NCBI RefSeq assembly: GCF_000407445.1
Contig: NZ_ASWB01000004.1
Coordinates: 186,001-250,000 of the forward strand
DNA length: 64,000 bases
Direction of reading: 5' to 3'
Source: Enterococcus moraviensis ATCC BAA-383
GTDB lineage: Bacteria; Bacillota; Bacilli; Lactobacillales; Enterococcaceae
In this document: in pieces, positions 17,479 to 27,558 of the stretch
How the letters are laid out: each line of letters opens with the position of its first letter
Numbering within the stretch: the stretch's first letter is position 1
Notes under the pieces: model-generated
The model's input: the letters and a program-made list of their open reading frames with translations, nothing else
Databases searched by the model: none
Told to the model about the DNA's origin: nothing
Made by a program: the position numbers and the translations under genes

Positions 17479-19128
17479 ATGATAAATCAACCAAATCTTG
17501 CTGATCAACCTATCTTGACGAACCAAGAAAAAATGGTTAAAGGTTCTGCTTGGATGACAGCTAGTAATATAATTTCTCGTTTGTTGGGTGCAGTCTATAT
17601 TATTCCATGGTATGCATGGATGGGAGAACACGCCAACGAAGCAAATAGTTTATCCTCTATGGGGTATACTGTGTATGCTCTCTTTTTATTAATCTCTACA
17701 GCGGGTATTCCTGCTGCGATTGCTAAACAAACTTCTTACTATAATTCACTAAATGAATATAAAATCAGCAGACAGCTTTTTTATAAAGCCCTTCAATTAA
17801 TGGCTATTTTAGGAGCGATTTCTGCAATTATAATGTACCTTGCAGCACCATTGTTGGCAAAATGGTCTGGTGGTGGGGAAGAATTGATCCCGACCATGCG
17901 TGCATTGAGTTTAGCGGTTCTGATTTTTCCTTGTATGAGCGTTGTACGTGGTTATTTCCAAGGAAATCAAGATATGATGCCATTTGCGTTATCACAAATT
18001 GTTGAACAAGTCGCACGTGTTTTTTATATGTTATTGACAGCATTTATTATCATGAAAGTATTTAAAGGTGATTATGTTGATGCAGTGACACAATCGACTT
18101 TGGCAGCGTTTATCGGGATGTTAGCTAGTTTTATAGTATTATTTTTCTACATCCGTAAGCAAAAACCAATGTTTGATTATCTTGAAGCACATAGTGCGAA
18201 TGAACATGAAGCATCAACGCGTGATTTGTTAACAGAAACGTTAAAAGAAGCGATTCCGTTTATTATCGTTGGTTCAGGTGTAACAGTCTTTAAATTAGTC
18301 GATCAATTTACTTTTTCTAACTTTATGAACACATTTACCACTTATTCTGGTAGTCAATTACGGACGCTATTTGCGATCTTTAATGCGAATCCGGATAAAT
18401 TAACAATGGTCGTGATTGCTTTAGCAACATCAATTTCAGCAACAGGACTTCCTTTGATCACTGAAGCAATTACGTTGAAAAAATACCGAGACTTATCGAA
18501 ATTGATTAGTAACAATCTACAATTATTTATGTTTGTGATGTTGCCAGCAACATTCGGAATGATCGTCTTGGCAAAACCGCTTTATACAATGTTTTATGCT
18601 CCAGATGATTTAGGTGTATCAGTCTTGATCCAGGCATGTTTTGCTGGTCTGTTTATGGGGCTTTATATGTTGTCTTCAACAATGTTGATGGGAATGTATG
18701 AAAATAGAGCAGCAATCAAATATTTTGGACTTGGTTTAGCCTTGAAATTAATTGTGCAATATCCAAGCGTACGTCTTTTTGAAGTGTATGGTCCATTGAT
18801 TGCTACAATGATCGGTTTCACATTATCTTGTGTCCTAATCATGAGAAAAATCAAAAAGGTCAGTCACTTTAATTTTGGGTTGACGTTACGACGTGGTTTG
18901 TTGATTTTCTTGATCACCTTGGTTATGATGATCGGGGCAATCATTATGAGACAATTCTTGTATCTATTTTTAGATCCAACACGTAAGTTCCAATCTTTTG
19001 TGATCATTATGATCGTAGCAGCCTTTGGTGGCGCGATATATGGGTATATCACATTAAAACTACGTTTAGCCGATAAATTATTAGGTGCTAGCGTTGGAAA
19101 AATTCGCCGTAAATTAAAAATAAAATAG
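17479..19128 (+). CDS. murJ: Lipid II flippase, MurJ/YtgP-like (MOP superfamily)
   Basis: 549 residues, about 14 membrane segments. The N-terminal MVKGSAWMTASNIISRLLGAVYIIPWYAWMG is typical of the YtgP/SpoVB branch of polysaccharide flippases, which acts as MurJ in streptococci. It would turn lipid II outward for wall synthesis. GGAGG precedes the ATG. It lies back to back with murE, another step of the same pathway. A polysaccharide other than lipid II cannot be excluded. Confidence 0.83.
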   Translation: MINQPNLADQPILTNQEKMVKGSAWMTASNIISRLLGAVYIIPWYAWMGEHANEANSLSSMGYTVYALFLLISTAGIPAAIAKQTSYYNSLNEYKISRQLFYKALQLMAILGAISAIIMYLAAPLLAKWSGGGEELIPTMRALSLAVLIFPCMSVVRGYFQGNQDMMPFALSQIVEQVARVFYMLLTAFIIMKVFKGDYVDAVTQSTLAAFIGMLASFIVLFFYIRKQKPMFDYLEAHSANEHEASTRDLLTETLKEAIPFIIVGSGVTVFKLVDQFTFSNFMNTFTTYSGSQLRTLFAIFNANPDKLTMVVIALATSISATGLPLITEAITLKKYRDLSKLISNNLQLFMFVMLPATFGMIVLAKPLYTMFYAPDDLGVSVLIQACFAGLFMGLYMLSSTMLMGMYENRAAIKYFGLGLALKLIVQYPSVRLFEVYGPLIATMIGFTLSCVLIMRKIKKVSHFNFGLTLRRGLLIFLITLVMMIGAIIMRQFLYLFLDPTRKFQSFVIIMIVAAFGGAIYGYITLKLRLADKLLGASVGKIRRKLKIK

Positions 19129-19138
19129 AATCAAGTAA

Positions 19139-19168
19139 CGAGCGGGGCGTAATGCTCCGCTTTTACTC
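19139..19168 (+). terminator. Terminator after murJ
   Basis: AGCGGGGCG pairs with the inverted CTCCGCT around a short loop, followed by TTTA. Confidence 0.7.
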
Positions 19169-19245
19169 TATCTAGTTTTAAGAGCTAGCCTATTGGGAAA
19201 AAAGCTGAATCAACTTGTTCAGTTTTTAAATGGAGGAGAGAGTAT

Positions 19246-19968
19246 ATGCGTTTAGATAAATTCCTTGCAGAAACAGGTGTTGGCAGCCGAAAAGAAGCCA
19301 AACAATTATTGAAAAAAGGGCTAGTAACAGTTAATGGTCAAGTTATCAAAGAGGCTAAAACACAAGTGGATGAAGTGCAAGATATCATTGAATTTGCTGG
19401 TGAAGAATTAACCTATCAACAGTATTACTATTACATGTTGCATAAACCTCAGGGCGTGATTTCAGCAACTGAGGACAAATGGGATCAAACAGTGGTAGAT
19501 TTACTAAAAGATGAAGATTATCGGGAGGATTTATTTCCAGTTGGGCGCCTAGATAAAGATACAGAGGGGTTATTGTTGTTGACCAACGATGGACAATTAG
19601 CACATCAATTACTATCCCCTAAAAAACATGTCGATAAAGAATACTTCGCAATCGTTCAAGGGCTTGTAACGAATGATGATATTCTTCAATTTGCAGATGG
19701 CTTTGCATTGACCAACAAAGAATTAGTCAAACCAAGTGAACTAATGATTGATGCTATAAATGAAGAAGAGGAACGCTCAGAAATTCGTTTGATCATCCAA
19801 GAAGGAAAGTTTCATCAAGTAAAACGCATGTTTGAAGCGATAGATAAAAAGGTTGTCTACTTAAAAAGATTGCGTATGGGGAATTTATGGTTGGATGAAG
19901 AACTGGAACTTGGAGAATATAGAGCGTTAACTGAATCAGAACTTGAAGGATTAAAAACGAATAACTAG
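19246..19968 (+). CDS. rsuA: 16S rRNA pseudouridine synthase, RsuA/RluB family
   Basis: 240 residues. The N-terminal S4 RNA-binding domain (MRLDKFLAETGVGSRKEAKQ) is followed by the catalytic domain with GRLDKDTEGLLLLTNDG, where the Asp is the nucleophile. Probable target is uridine 516 of 16S rRNA, by family; an RluB-type 23S target is possible. GGAGGAGAG precedes the ATG. Confidence 0.88.
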   Translation: MRLDKFLAETGVGSRKEAKQLLKKGLVTVNGQVIKEAKTQVDEVQDIIEFAGEELTYQQYYYYMLHKPQGVISATEDKWDQTVVDLLKDEDYREDLFPVGRLDKDTEGLLLLTNDGQLAHQLLSPKKHVDKEYFAIVQGLVTNDDILQFADGFALTNKELVKPSELMIDAINEEEERSEIRLIIQEGKFHQVKRMFEAIDKKVVYLKRLRMGNLWLDEELELGEYRALTESELEGLKTNN

Positions 19969-20036
19969 AAGGTAACCAAAATACAAGTAAACATGATGGC
20001 TTTACTTTAAGGCAATCATAGTTACTTGTATTTTCT

Positions 20037-20085
20037 TTGACTAGTTAGTCAACGGGGGATATACTTCAATTGACTAATTAGTCAA
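20037..20085. promoter_or_regulatory. Two 16-bp palindromes, TetR-type operators
   Basis: TTGACTAGTTAGTCAA (20037-20052) and TTGACTAATTAGTCAA (20070-20085) are near-identical perfect palindromes 33 bp apart, about three helical turns. They precede the ABC exporter operon. A relic TetR C-terminus lies after the operon, so the original regulator may be lost. Confidence 0.75.
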
Positions 20086-20225
20086 TGTTATCTGACTATG
20101 CGAGCTAACTCTTCGGAAAAAGATAAAATCTGATTGTGGCAAAAAACGTCACCCTCATATTTTCCTATTTTTCTTTCAGAGTTGGACGAACCCGTTACGC
20201 TTTTATATTGAGGAGAAGTGATAAA

Positions 20226-21113
20226 ATGAATGCTATTGAACTCAAAGGATTAACGAAATTATATAAAAAACAACCAGCTATCGATCAAGTAGAATTGTCT
20301 GTAGAAAAAGGGGAAATCTACGGTTTCATCGGTCCAAACGGTGCAGGAAAATCAACGACGATCAAAACCATGCTGAATTTTATTTATCCAGATCATGGAA
20401 CCGCTACGTTACTTGGGTTAGATAGTATCAAAGAAGCAAAAGAAATTCGTAAGCGGACGGGATATGTCTCTAGTGATGTTCGTTTTTATCCTAATATGAC
20501 TACTCTTGAAGTACTTAAATATGTCGCTGCGTTTCATCAAGTAAAAGAAAGCAAAAAGCAAATTGATTATTTTATTGAGTTATTTGATATTGATGCGAAG
20601 AAGAAAATGTCTGAATTATCCTTAGGAAATAAAAAGAAAATCGCGATAACAGCAGGAATTTTACCTAATCCAGAATTGTTGATTTTAGATGAACCAACGA
20701 ACGGGTTAGATCCATTGATGCAACATCGTTTATTTGAAGAGTTGGAAAAATACAATCAACAAGGGATGACGATCTTTTTATCTAGCCACGATTTAAACGA
20801 AGTTCAGCAGCATGCACATCGAGCCGCCTTTATTCGTGAAGGGGAAATCATCACCGTTCAAGATATTACAAAAGAAAAATCTCTAGGTAAAGTGATCACA
20901 TTGATCGGAGACCACATTCCATTATCTTTATTTGAAAAAATGGGCGCAGCAATTTTAAAACATCAAGGAAATGAGACTCGTTTATTGTTCGAAGGAGATT
21001 TACGAGAAATTTTACCGTTATTAGCAGATGCGTCGATTCAAGATTTTACGGTTACAAACCCAGAACTGGAAGATCAGTTTATGGCGTTGTATGAAGGAGG
21101 GACAGTGAAATGA
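20226..21113 (+). CDS. ABC transporter ATP-binding protein (ABC-2 exporter)
   Basis: 295 residues. Walker A GPNGAGKST, signature SLGNKKK (a degenerate LSGGQ), Walker B LLILDEPTNGLDP and the switch His in LSSHDLNEV are present. A C-terminal extension of about 80 residues is typical of drug/bacteriocin-type exporters. ATG 20226 follows GAGGAGAAG; an earlier in-frame start lacks a site. It overlaps the permease gene by 4 nt. Confidence 0.9.
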   Translation: MNAIELKGLTKLYKKQPAIDQVELSVEKGEIYGFIGPNGAGKSTTIKTMLNFIYPDHGTATLLGLDSIKEAKEIRKRTGYVSSDVRFYPNMTTLEVLKYVAAFHQVKESKKQIDYFIELFDIDAKKKMSELSLGNKKKIAITAGILPNPELLILDEPTNGLDPLMQHRLFEELEKYNQQGMTIFLSSHDLNEVQQHAHRAAFIREGEIITVQDITKEKSLGKVITLIGDHIPLSLFEKMGAAILKHQGNETRLLFEGDLREILPLLADASIQDFTVTNPELEDQFMALYEGGTVK

Positions 21114-21931
21114 TCACAGCTAAAATCGAAAGCAAAGGACTCATTAAAGGATTAATCATTTGGGTGATATTATTTGCTGTGATAATTTTTGGCTTCAGCG
21201 CTGTCTATCCGCAAATGCATAGTTCAGCTATGGAAGATCTTTTAGGGGCAAAACTAGACGGATTATCACCGGCGCTTTTAAAAACTTTTAATATTAGTGT
21301 AAATGGTCAAGCAAGTTTTTTAGTTGCTGCAGGTTTCTTTGCCTATTATTTTCAGTATATGTTTTTAGCTGCATCGATTTACGCAATGATGCTAGGCAGC
21401 CAGGCATTGATCAAAGAAGAGACGGATGGCACTATTGAATTTTTATATGCCCAACCTGTGACACGTAGAGAAATTGTGACGAGTAAAGTTGGAGTGAACC
21501 TACTCATTTTGGCTATCTTTTGGTTGTGCTCATTCGGTGTATCGCTAGGCTCAACCTTGCTATACCGTCAATCAACCGATTCGGTCGCAACGATAACCAA
21601 AGAAATCAGTAAAATCTTCATGCAAGAAAGTTTGATTTTACTGTTTTTCTTAGCGTTAGGCTTTTTTGTCTCAACCTTTTTAAAATCAAGCAAACAAAGC
21701 ACCAGTGTTTCTTTAGGGATTGTGTTTGGGTTTTATTTGATCGGGATTTTTTCTGATTTGAATGACTCTTTTAGTTGGGCGAAAACAATTTCTCCAACCC
21801 ATATGGGTATCCCAAGTAATTTATTAGATAAAGGCTTATCTGGAGGTAATGTATTATTGTTGAGTGTGTTGATTCTGTTATTCCTAGGAGGAACTTACAT
21901 GGTTTACCAACGGAAGGATCTGAAAGTCTAG
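21110..21931 (+). CDS. ABC-2 type permease
   Basis: 273 residues, six hydrophobic segments, with EETDGTIEFLYAQPVTRREIV typical of ABC-2 permeases (YbhR/NatB type). It forms the membrane part of the exporter with the preceding ATPase; ATGA overlap and GGAGG show coupling. Substrate unknown; antibiotics, peptides or ions are possible. Confidence 0.87.
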   Translation: MITAKIESKGLIKGLIIWVILFAVIIFGFSAVYPQMHSSAMEDLLGAKLDGLSPALLKTFNISVNGQASFLVAAGFFAYYFQYMFLAASIYAMMLGSQALIKEETDGTIEFLYAQPVTRREIVTSKVGVNLLILAIFWLCSFGVSLGSTLLYRQSTDSVATITKEISKIFMQESLILLFFLALGFFVSTFLKSSKQSTSVSLGIVFGFYLIGIFSDLNDSFSWAKTISPTHMGIPSNLLDKGLSGGNVLLLSVLILLFLGGTYMVYQRKDLKV

Positions 21932-21965
21932 TGCAAAACATCAACATCGATCAACAAAAATATGA

Positions 21966-22130
21966 CCGAAAGATATCGTTCAGTTAGTTTTGGGTGTATT
22001 GGATCAACTTTATATGGAAAGTATACAGTTTATAAATAGGGATCCAGACGTGATAGAGACCGACCAAATGGAATTTTTAGTGAAACGGGCAGAGACGTAT
22101 ATGGGGATTTTACAAACTGGATTTCTATAA
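21966..22130 (+). pseudogene. C-terminal relic of a TetR-family regulator
   Basis: An open frame of 54 residues reads IVQLVLGVLDQLYMESIQF and ends MEFLVKRAETYMGILQTGFL. This amphipathic-helix pattern, with a terminal GILxTGL-like end, matches the effector domain tail of TetR proteins. There is no start codon or helix-turn-helix; stops occur just upstream (21963-21965). It lies 35 nt after the exporter operon, whose promoter carries TetR-like palindromes. Assignment is by resemblance only. Confidence 0.5.
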
Positions 22131-22175
22131 AATAAAGCAGAAGAAAAATGAGTCTCATTTTTCTTCTGCTTTATT
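22130..22175. terminator. Bidirectional terminator
   Basis: Near-perfect palindrome: AATAAAGCAGAAGAAAAATG and its complement flank a tiny loop. It overlaps the 3' end of nnrD and ends both convergent units. Confidence 0.85.
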
Positions 22176-23006
22176 CTGTGTGTTTTCAAACTGTTTCATA
22201 TAATAGGGTAAATTCTGACTGATTTCGGTGGGTAAGACCACGTAATGTTCTGTTCCTAACGTCTCTCCAATCAAACTATGGAGATAAACTGCCGCGCAAA
22301 TGGCTGCCTCTTTATCATCAAATTGGGCGAGAAAGCCAGCAATCATTCCAGCTAAAGTATCCCCCATTCCGCCAGTCGCCATTGCAGGCGTTCCTAGTGG
22401 GTTTTTGAATTGAGCATTGCTCGTATAGATTTCTGTTCGATGGCTTTTTAAGATCACTGTGGCACCTATTTGTCTTTGTACAGCTTGATTTTGTGTAACG
22501 GTTTGGTTGTCTATTTTAAGCCCACTTAGCCGTTCCCATTCCATTTGATGGGGTGTGAATACGACTTGTTTTGGATACTTCAACGCGTAATGATGTTGAG
22601 CGAATAAAGTAATGGCAGATCCGTCGATCACGAGCCGTTGTTCAGGTTTTTGTTGCTGTAAAACTAAAGCTAAAAGTTGCTGACTATGAGAAGTCAGACC
22701 TAACCCAGGTCCAATCAAAATCACATCTGCTGTATCAAGTAAATCCGTTAGTCTATGTGTAAGTGTCCAATCTAGCACCATCGCCTCAGGCAAACGAGCA
22801 TGAAGTGCTGTATGGTTCTTTTCGGCTGTAACGACGGAGGTTAACCCGCAGCCTGCTTTGACACAAGCTTCTGCACTCATCATGATGGCTCCACCATACG
22901 TTTCATTTCCACCGATCAATACCGCTCGTCCAAAGGTTCCTTTGTGAGAATTTTTCGGCCGAGAACGGATCACCGCACTCAAATTTTTTTGTGAGAGTCC
23001 CTGCAT
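22155..23006 (-). CDS. nnrD: ADP-dependent NAD(P)H-hydrate dehydratase
   Basis: 283 residues, ribokinase fold. It repairs damaged hydrated NAD(P)H. Motifs: GGNETYGGAIMMSAEACVKAG, ILIGPGLG, VVFTPHQMEWERLSG and GGMGDTLAGMIAGFLAQ with the catalytic Asp. The epimerase partner NnrE is not fused here. A perfect AAGGAGG precedes the ATG. Convergent with the ABC exporter unit, divergent from pepV. Confidence 0.9.
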   Translation of the reverse strand: MQGLSQKNLSAVIRSRPKNSHKGTFGRAVLIGGNETYGGAIMMSAEACVKAGCGLTSVVTAEKNHTALHARLPEAMVLDWTLTHRLTDLLDTADVILIGPGLGLTSHSQQLLALVLQQQKPEQRLVIDGSAITLFAQHHYALKYPKQVVFTPHQMEWERLSGLKIDNQTVTQNQAVQRQIGATVILKSHRTEIYTSNAQFKNPLGTPAMATGGMGDTLAGMIAGFLAQFDDKEAAICAAVYLHSLIGETLGTEHYVVLPTEISQNLPYYMKQFENTQNKAEEK

Positions 23007-23157
23007 ATGAATGTCCTCCTTGAGGGATTTACCCTCAGTATAAATCTGTTTCGAATCAAGCGCAAAATATTACGGAAAAAACTGTTCCCGCCTTTTTCTT
23101 TTAAGCCAGTTAGTGGTATGATGGGGAGGTAGAATAATGAATTGGAGTGACTAAAAA

Positions 23158-24573
23158 ATGACAATTGATTGGCAAAAAGAAGTAGACGCACGTAAAGATG
23201 CGCTATTAGAAGATTTACAAAATTTATTACGTATCAATAGTGAGCGTGATGATTCTAAAGTAACACCAGATGCACCATTTGGACCTGGTCCTGTAGCAGG
23301 CTTAAAACATATGTTAGCGTATGGCGAGCGTGATGGCTTCGTTGTGAAAAACGTGGATAACTACGCTGGACATATCGAATACGGTGAAGGTGATGAAACA
23401 TTAGGGATTTTCGGTCACATGGACGTTGTACCTGCTGGCGATGGCTGGGATACTGATCCTTACGAGCCTGTTATCAAAGACGGAAAAATCTTTGCACGTG
23501 GCTCAAGTGATGACAAAGGGCCAAGTATGGCGGCTTATTATGCATTACGAATCATCAAAGATTTAGGGTTACCATTATCTAAAAAAGTTCGTTTTGTCGT
23601 AGGTAGTGACGAAGAAAGCGGCTGGGGTGATATGGATTATTACTTTAAACATGAAGAAAAACCTGACTTTGGTTTCTCACCAGATGCAGAATTTCCGATC
23701 ATCAATGGTGAAAAAGGAAACGTAACGATTCGCTTAACTTTCAAAGGCGGAAACGGCGTGGACTATCAATTAATTAACTTTAAATCTGGCTTACGTGAAA
23801 ATATGGTTCCTGGAACTGCAACGGCAGTTGTAACGGCTGCTTCAGCAGATGATGCAGCATCTTTAACAGCATCATTTGAAACATTTATTAAAGAAGAACA
23901 AAAAATTTCAGGACATGCAGAACTTTCAGATAAAACAGTTACCTTCCATGTTATTGGTAAAGGTGCACATGGCGCTAGTCCACAATCAGGAATCAATGCT
24001 GCTACATTCTTAGCAACTTTCTTAAATAATTACAGCTTTGCTGAAGGGGCCTATAGCTTCATTAATACATTAGCGGAATTTGTTCACGAAGATTTCTACG
24101 GTGAAAAATTAGGAACTGCATTTGAAGATGAAAAAATGGGCAAATTAACCATGAATGCGGGTATTGTGAACTTTGATCCTGCCAATCCAGAAAATAGCTT
24201 AGTAACATTAAACTTCCGCTATCCAAAAGGGACATCAGCAGAAGAATTACAAGAAAAAGTACAAAAAACAGTGGGTGAAAATGTAACGGCCACACAAGGT
24301 GGACGAAACCAAGAACCACATTATGTACCAGTAGATGATCCATTGGTTGAAACGTTATTACAAGTTTACGAAGATCATACTGGTCAAAAGGGTCATGAAC
24401 AAATCATCGGCGGCGGAACATACGGACGTTTACTAAAACGTGGTGTGGCGTATGGCGCAATGTTCCCAGGCTATACAGATACAATGCACCAAGCTAATGA
24501 GTTTATGGCATTAGATGATTTATTCCGTGCCACAGCTATTTATGCGGATGCGATTTACCGTTTGGCGAAATAA
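23158..24573 (+). CDS. pepV: Dipeptidase PepV (M20 family)
   Basis: 471 residues, the usual length. A zinc dipeptidase releasing amino acids from dipeptides in the cytosol. Metal site: IFGHMDVVPAGDGWDTDP, ARGSSDDKGPS (bridging Asp), GSDEESGWGDM (Glu pair), SPDAEFP, and C-terminal MFPGYTDTMHQANE (His). GGAGTGAC lies upstream of the ATG. Confidence 0.93.
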   Translation: MTIDWQKEVDARKDALLEDLQNLLRINSERDDSKVTPDAPFGPGPVAGLKHMLAYGERDGFVVKNVDNYAGHIEYGEGDETLGIFGHMDVVPAGDGWDTDPYEPVIKDGKIFARGSSDDKGPSMAAYYALRIIKDLGLPLSKKVRFVVGSDEESGWGDMDYYFKHEEKPDFGFSPDAEFPIINGEKGNVTIRLTFKGGNGVDYQLINFKSGLRENMVPGTATAVVTAASADDAASLTASFETFIKEEQKISGHAELSDKTVTFHVIGKGAHGASPQSGINAATFLATFLNNYSFAEGAYSFINTLAEFVHEDFYGEKLGTAFEDEKMGKLTMNAGIVNFDPANPENSLVTLNFRYPKGTSAEELQEKVQKTVGENVTATQGGRNQEPHYVPVDDPLVETLLQVYEDHTGQKGHEQIIGGGTYGRLLKRGVAYGAMFPGYTDTMHQANEFMALDDLFRATAIYADAIYRLAK

Positions 24574-24603
24574 GCTTCACCCCATTAATCTAATAAATTC
24601 AGA

Positions 24604-24634
24604 AAACCTGACAGACAGTTGTCAGGTTTTTTTC
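24604..24634 (+). terminator. Terminator after pepV
   Basis: AACCTGACA pairs with TGTCAGGTT, then a seven-T run. Confidence 0.88.
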
Positions 24635-24762
24635 TGTACAATAGAAACAAGTCGTTAGAAACAAATAACATTTTCAAGTATACTTATAAACATACTTAAA
24701 AATAGTGAAGGTTTGACGAAAGACAAATAAGACATGCATAGAAGAAAAAATGAGGTGAATAG

Positions 24763-25713
24763 ATGATTAATTTTCAAAACGTATCCAAAAAGTACAATGA
24801 CCAATTGGTATTAGAAGACTTCGATGTTTCCATTGAAGACGGTGAATTTTTTGTACTAGTCGGCCCAAGTGGAAGTGGGAAAACAACCACGTTAAAAATG
24901 ATCAATCGCTTGATCGAACCAACCGATGGGGATATTTATTTTAACGATCAACGGCTGATTGAGTACAATTTAAAAGAGCTAAGATTAACGATTGGCTATG
25001 TGCTTCAACAAATCGCACTATTCCCCAATCTGACTGTCGCTGAAAACATCGAGCTGATTCCAGAAATGAAACATTGGAGCAAGGCCAAAAGACGGGAAAG
25101 AACGGAAGAATTACTAAGAAAAGTAAGCTTACCGCCAGAAGAATACCTTCATCGAAAACCAGCTGAATTATCTGGTGGCGAACAACAACGGATCGGAATC
25201 TTACGAGCGATTGCAGCCAAACCAGATATTATTTTAATGGATGAACCGTTTAGTGCTTTAGATCCGATTTCAAGAGGGCAATTACAATTGTTGATCAAAG
25301 AGCTGCATAAGGAATTAGCCAGCACTGTTGTTTTTGTGACCCATGATATGAATGAGGCTCTACTTTTAGGCGATCGAATTTGTGTGATGAAAGACGGTAA
25401 AATTGTTCAAACAGATACGCCAGAAGCCATCAAAAGTCATCCGGCCAATGAATTTGTGGCGCAGTTCTTTCAACATGAGCATACCAATTTGGAGAATTAT
25501 TGTGCAGAAGATTTAGTAGCCGCTGGATTTGTAGAGGATGGACAAGTTGAGAGTGAAACAACGGTGAATGTAGGAACAGATTTACCAACAGTGATTCGTT
25601 TACTTGTAGCAGGAAAAACCGTTGTATTAGTCGATGAAGATGGTCCAGTCGGTGAAATCACAGATCGAACGATTCTACGCTTTTTAGAGACAAAGATAGA
25701 AGGTGATCAATAA
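24763..25713 (+). CDS. opuCA: Osmoprotectant ABC transporter ATP-binding protein (OpuCA/OpuBA-like)
   Basis: 316 residues. Walker [11 protein letters not shown], signature [10 protein letters not shown], Walker [14 protein letters not shown], switch VTHDMNEAL. It powers uptake of glycine betaine, choline or carnitine. The C-terminal 70 residues are shorter than a full tandem CBS pair and appear to be one CBS-like module ([20 protein letters not shown]). It is coupled to the next gene. Confidence 0.88.
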   Translation: MINFQNVSKKYNDQLVLEDFDVSIEDGEFFVLVGPSGSGKTTTLKMINRLIEPTDGDIYFNDQRLIEYNLKELRLTIGYVLQQIALFPNLTVAENIELIPEMKHWSKAKRRERTEELLRKVSLPPEEYLHRKPAELSGGEQQRIGILRAIAAKPDIILMDEPFSALDPISRGQLQLLIKELHKELASTVVFVTHDMNEALLLGDRICVMKDGKIVQTDTPEAIKSHPANEFVAQFFQHEHTNLENYCAEDLVAAGFVEDGQVESETTVNVGTDLPTVIRLLVAGKTVVLVDEDGPVGEITDRTILRFLETKIEGDQ

Positions 25714-25714
25714 T

Positions 25715-27232
25715 ATGGGAAAACTGATTGAAACATTCATCGCCCGTAAAGAAGACTTTATTCAAGCAGTCGTCGAACATATCCAACTATCGTTATTGTC
25801 ATTATTGATTGCGATTCTTATCGCAATTCCGTTAGCAATTCTACTGACGAATTACAAAAAAGTCGCTGAATTTGTTCTGCAAATTACGGGGATTTTCCAA
25901 ACGATTCCGTCACTCGCTTTATTAGGGTTATTGATTCCAGTTATTGGGATTGGCAGTCCGCCAGCTATTGTGGCGTTAGTGATTTATGCACTATTTCCAA
26001 TTTTGCAAAATACCTATACAGGTTTAACTGAAATTGATCCTTCGTTGGAAGAAGCAGCCGAAGCTTTTGGGATGAATAAACGGGAAAAACTTATCAAGTT
26101 TGAATTGCAGTTAGCGTTACCTTATATCATTTCAGGGATTCGCACAGCAACCGTTATGATTATTGGGACGGCAACATTAGCGGCTTTGATCGGTGCAGGA
26201 GGTCTCGGAACATTTATTTTACTGGGAATCGACCGAAACAATGTGTACCTAATCTTGATTGGAGCAATTTCTTCCGCTGTCTTAGCGGTCTTGTTTAACT
26301 TTGGAATCCATTTGTTGGAGAAAGCCACAGTGAAACGAATTGTAGCTGCATTTATGGTGTTACTTGCTTTATTAGTGGGGTCATTTGTCTATACCCATCA
26401 AGAAGCAGAGCAAAAAGAAATCACGGTTGCAGGAAAATTAGGTGCAGAACCAGATATCTTGATCAACATGTATAAAGAATTGATTGAAGCAAATAGCGAT
26501 ATCCACGTAAACTTAAAATCAAACTTTGGGAAAACCAGTTTCCTATTTAACGCACTAAAATCTGGTGAAATTGATGTTTACCCTGAATTTACAGGAACTG
26601 TACTTGAAACATTTTTGAAGGACAATAAAAACACATCGAATGATCCAAGAGAAGTGTACGAATATGCACGAGATCAAATCAAGAAACAAGAAAATATGGA
26701 TTATCTCGAACCCATGCGTTATCAAAATACGTATGCGGTGGCAGTCAAACGATCATTTGCAGAAGAGAATGGTCTGAAAACCATTGAAGATCTGAAAAAA
26801 GTTGAAAGTCAGTTAAAAGCTGGTTTTACACTAGAATTTATCGATCGTGAAGATGGGTATAAAGGATTGCAAAAGTTGTATAACTTGAATTTAGATGTGA
26901 AGTCGATGGAACCATCGTTACGCTACCAAGCAATCAATAATGGGGATGTGAATGTAGTAGATGCCTATTCGACTGATAGTGAATTGAAGCAATATGATTT
27001 GGTGATTTTAAAAGATAATAAACAGCTATTTCCACCGTATCAAGGTGCGCCATTGCTGAAAGCTGAAACGCTTGAGAAATACCCGGAATTAAAAGAATTA
27101 TTGCAGCCTTTAGTTGGTAAGATCACGGAAGAAGAAATGAGTGAGATGAATTACCAAGTGAATGTGGAGCAAAAAGATCCAGCGACCGTTGCCCATGATT
27201 ATTTGGTGGAGCATGGGATGTTGGAAAAATAA
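25715..27232 (+). CDS. Fused permease/substrate-binding protein for quaternary amines
   Basis: 505 residues. The N-terminal half is a permease with about six helices and the [20 protein letters not shown] coupling loop. The second half, from about residue 235, is an OpuAC/ProX-type binding domain ([51 protein letters not shown]). The fusion replaces separate OpuCB/OpuCC/OpuCD proteins. ATG 25715 has AAGGTGAT 9 nt upstream and begins 1 nt after the opuCA stop. Confidence 0.9.
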   Translation: MGKLIETFIARKEDFIQAVVEHIQLSLLSLLIAILIAIPLAILLTNYKKVAEFVLQITGIFQTIPSLALLGLLIPVIGIGSPPAIVALVIYALFPILQNTYTGLTEIDPSLEEAAEAFGMNKREKLIKFELQLALPYIISGIRTATVMIIGTATLAALIGAGGLGTFILLGIDRNNVYLILIGAISSAVLAVLFNFGIHLLEKATVKRIVAAFMVLLALLVGSFVYTHQEAEQKEITVAGKLGAEPDILINMYKELIEANSDIHVNLKSNFGKTSFLFNALKSGEIDVYPEFTGTVLETFLKDNKNTSNDPREVYEYARDQIKKQENMDYLEPMRYQNTYAVAVKRSFAEENGLKTIEDLKKVESQLKAGFTLEFIDREDGYKGLQKLYNLNLDVKSMEPSLRYQAINNGDVNVVDAYSTDSELKQYDLVILKDNKQLFPPYQGAPLLKAETLEKYPELKELLQPLVGKITEEEMSEMNYQVNVEQKDPATVAHDYLVEHGMLEK

Positions 27233-27252
27233 TGGTTGATAGATGAAAAGGC

Positions 27253-27293
27253 ACGACATAAGAGAGCTATCTATCTCTTATGTTGTGTTTTTT
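27253..27293 (+). terminator. Terminator after the osmolyte transporter operon
   Basis: ACATAAGAGA pairs with TCTCTTATGT, extended by CAC/GTG, followed by six Ts. Its distal part overlaps the -35 of the antisense RNA promoter. Confidence 0.8.
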
Positions 27294-27455
27294 ATACTTT
27301 ATAAGGTATAATAAAAAAGAAGGTAATCATCTTTATTATGATTACAAAAAGCCAGTGCGGAAACACTGACTCTTTAGTTGAGTTTTGACTAAAGCTCGAT
27401 AGTTTGTTGCAATGCCACTATCTTACTTTAGCTGAGCAGATAGTGGTCTTTTTTT
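27283..27455 (+). ncRNA. Putative type I antitoxin RNA
   Basis: Promoter TTGTGT (27283-27288), 18 nt, TATAAT (27307-27312); expected start near 27319. The RNA would have hairpins CAGTG/CACTG (27353-27368) and CTTTAGT/ACTAAAG (27372-27394). It ends at CCACTATCT/AGATAGTGG with a T tract (27415-27455). It is convergent with the small toxin gene and covers its 3' untranslated part by about 100 nt. The layout is that of RatA, SR4 or SR5 antitoxins. The transcript itself is inferred. Confidence 0.65.
27346..27370 (-). terminator. Terminator of the toxin mRNA
   Basis: On the minus strand CAGTG/CACTG closes around CGGAAA (as read on plus), and TTTTTG follows. A toxin transcript ending here would overlap the antisense RNA. 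Confidence 0.6.
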
Positions 27456-27558
27456 ACTCAAAAATAGAAGTGATAAAAAGTTTAATCCCTTCGACAATAT
27501 AGTAAGCCACAAGCGTGACCACTATTTTCGAAGCGATATCTTTTAACAAATCTTTCAA
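27454..27558 (-). CDS. Small hydrophobic type I toxin (34 aa)
   Basis: TTG start at 27558, stop TAA at 27454-27456. The N-terminus MKDLLKDIASK is charged, followed by a 20-residue hydrophobic stretch from KIVVTLVAYYIVEGIK to LFITSIFE, as in membrane-active toxins of the Fst/TxpA/BsrG kind. A possible AGGA lies about 10 nt upstream. The mRNA leader has a strong AAAAAGGAG about 55 nt upstream, followed at once by a two-codon frame that stops (27617-27626). A TATACT -10 is near 27663. The related relic at 11.6 kb supports that this is a real gene. Toxicity is inferred. Confidence 0.65.
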   Translation of the reverse strand: MKDLLKDIASKIVVTLVAYYIVEGIKLFITSIFE

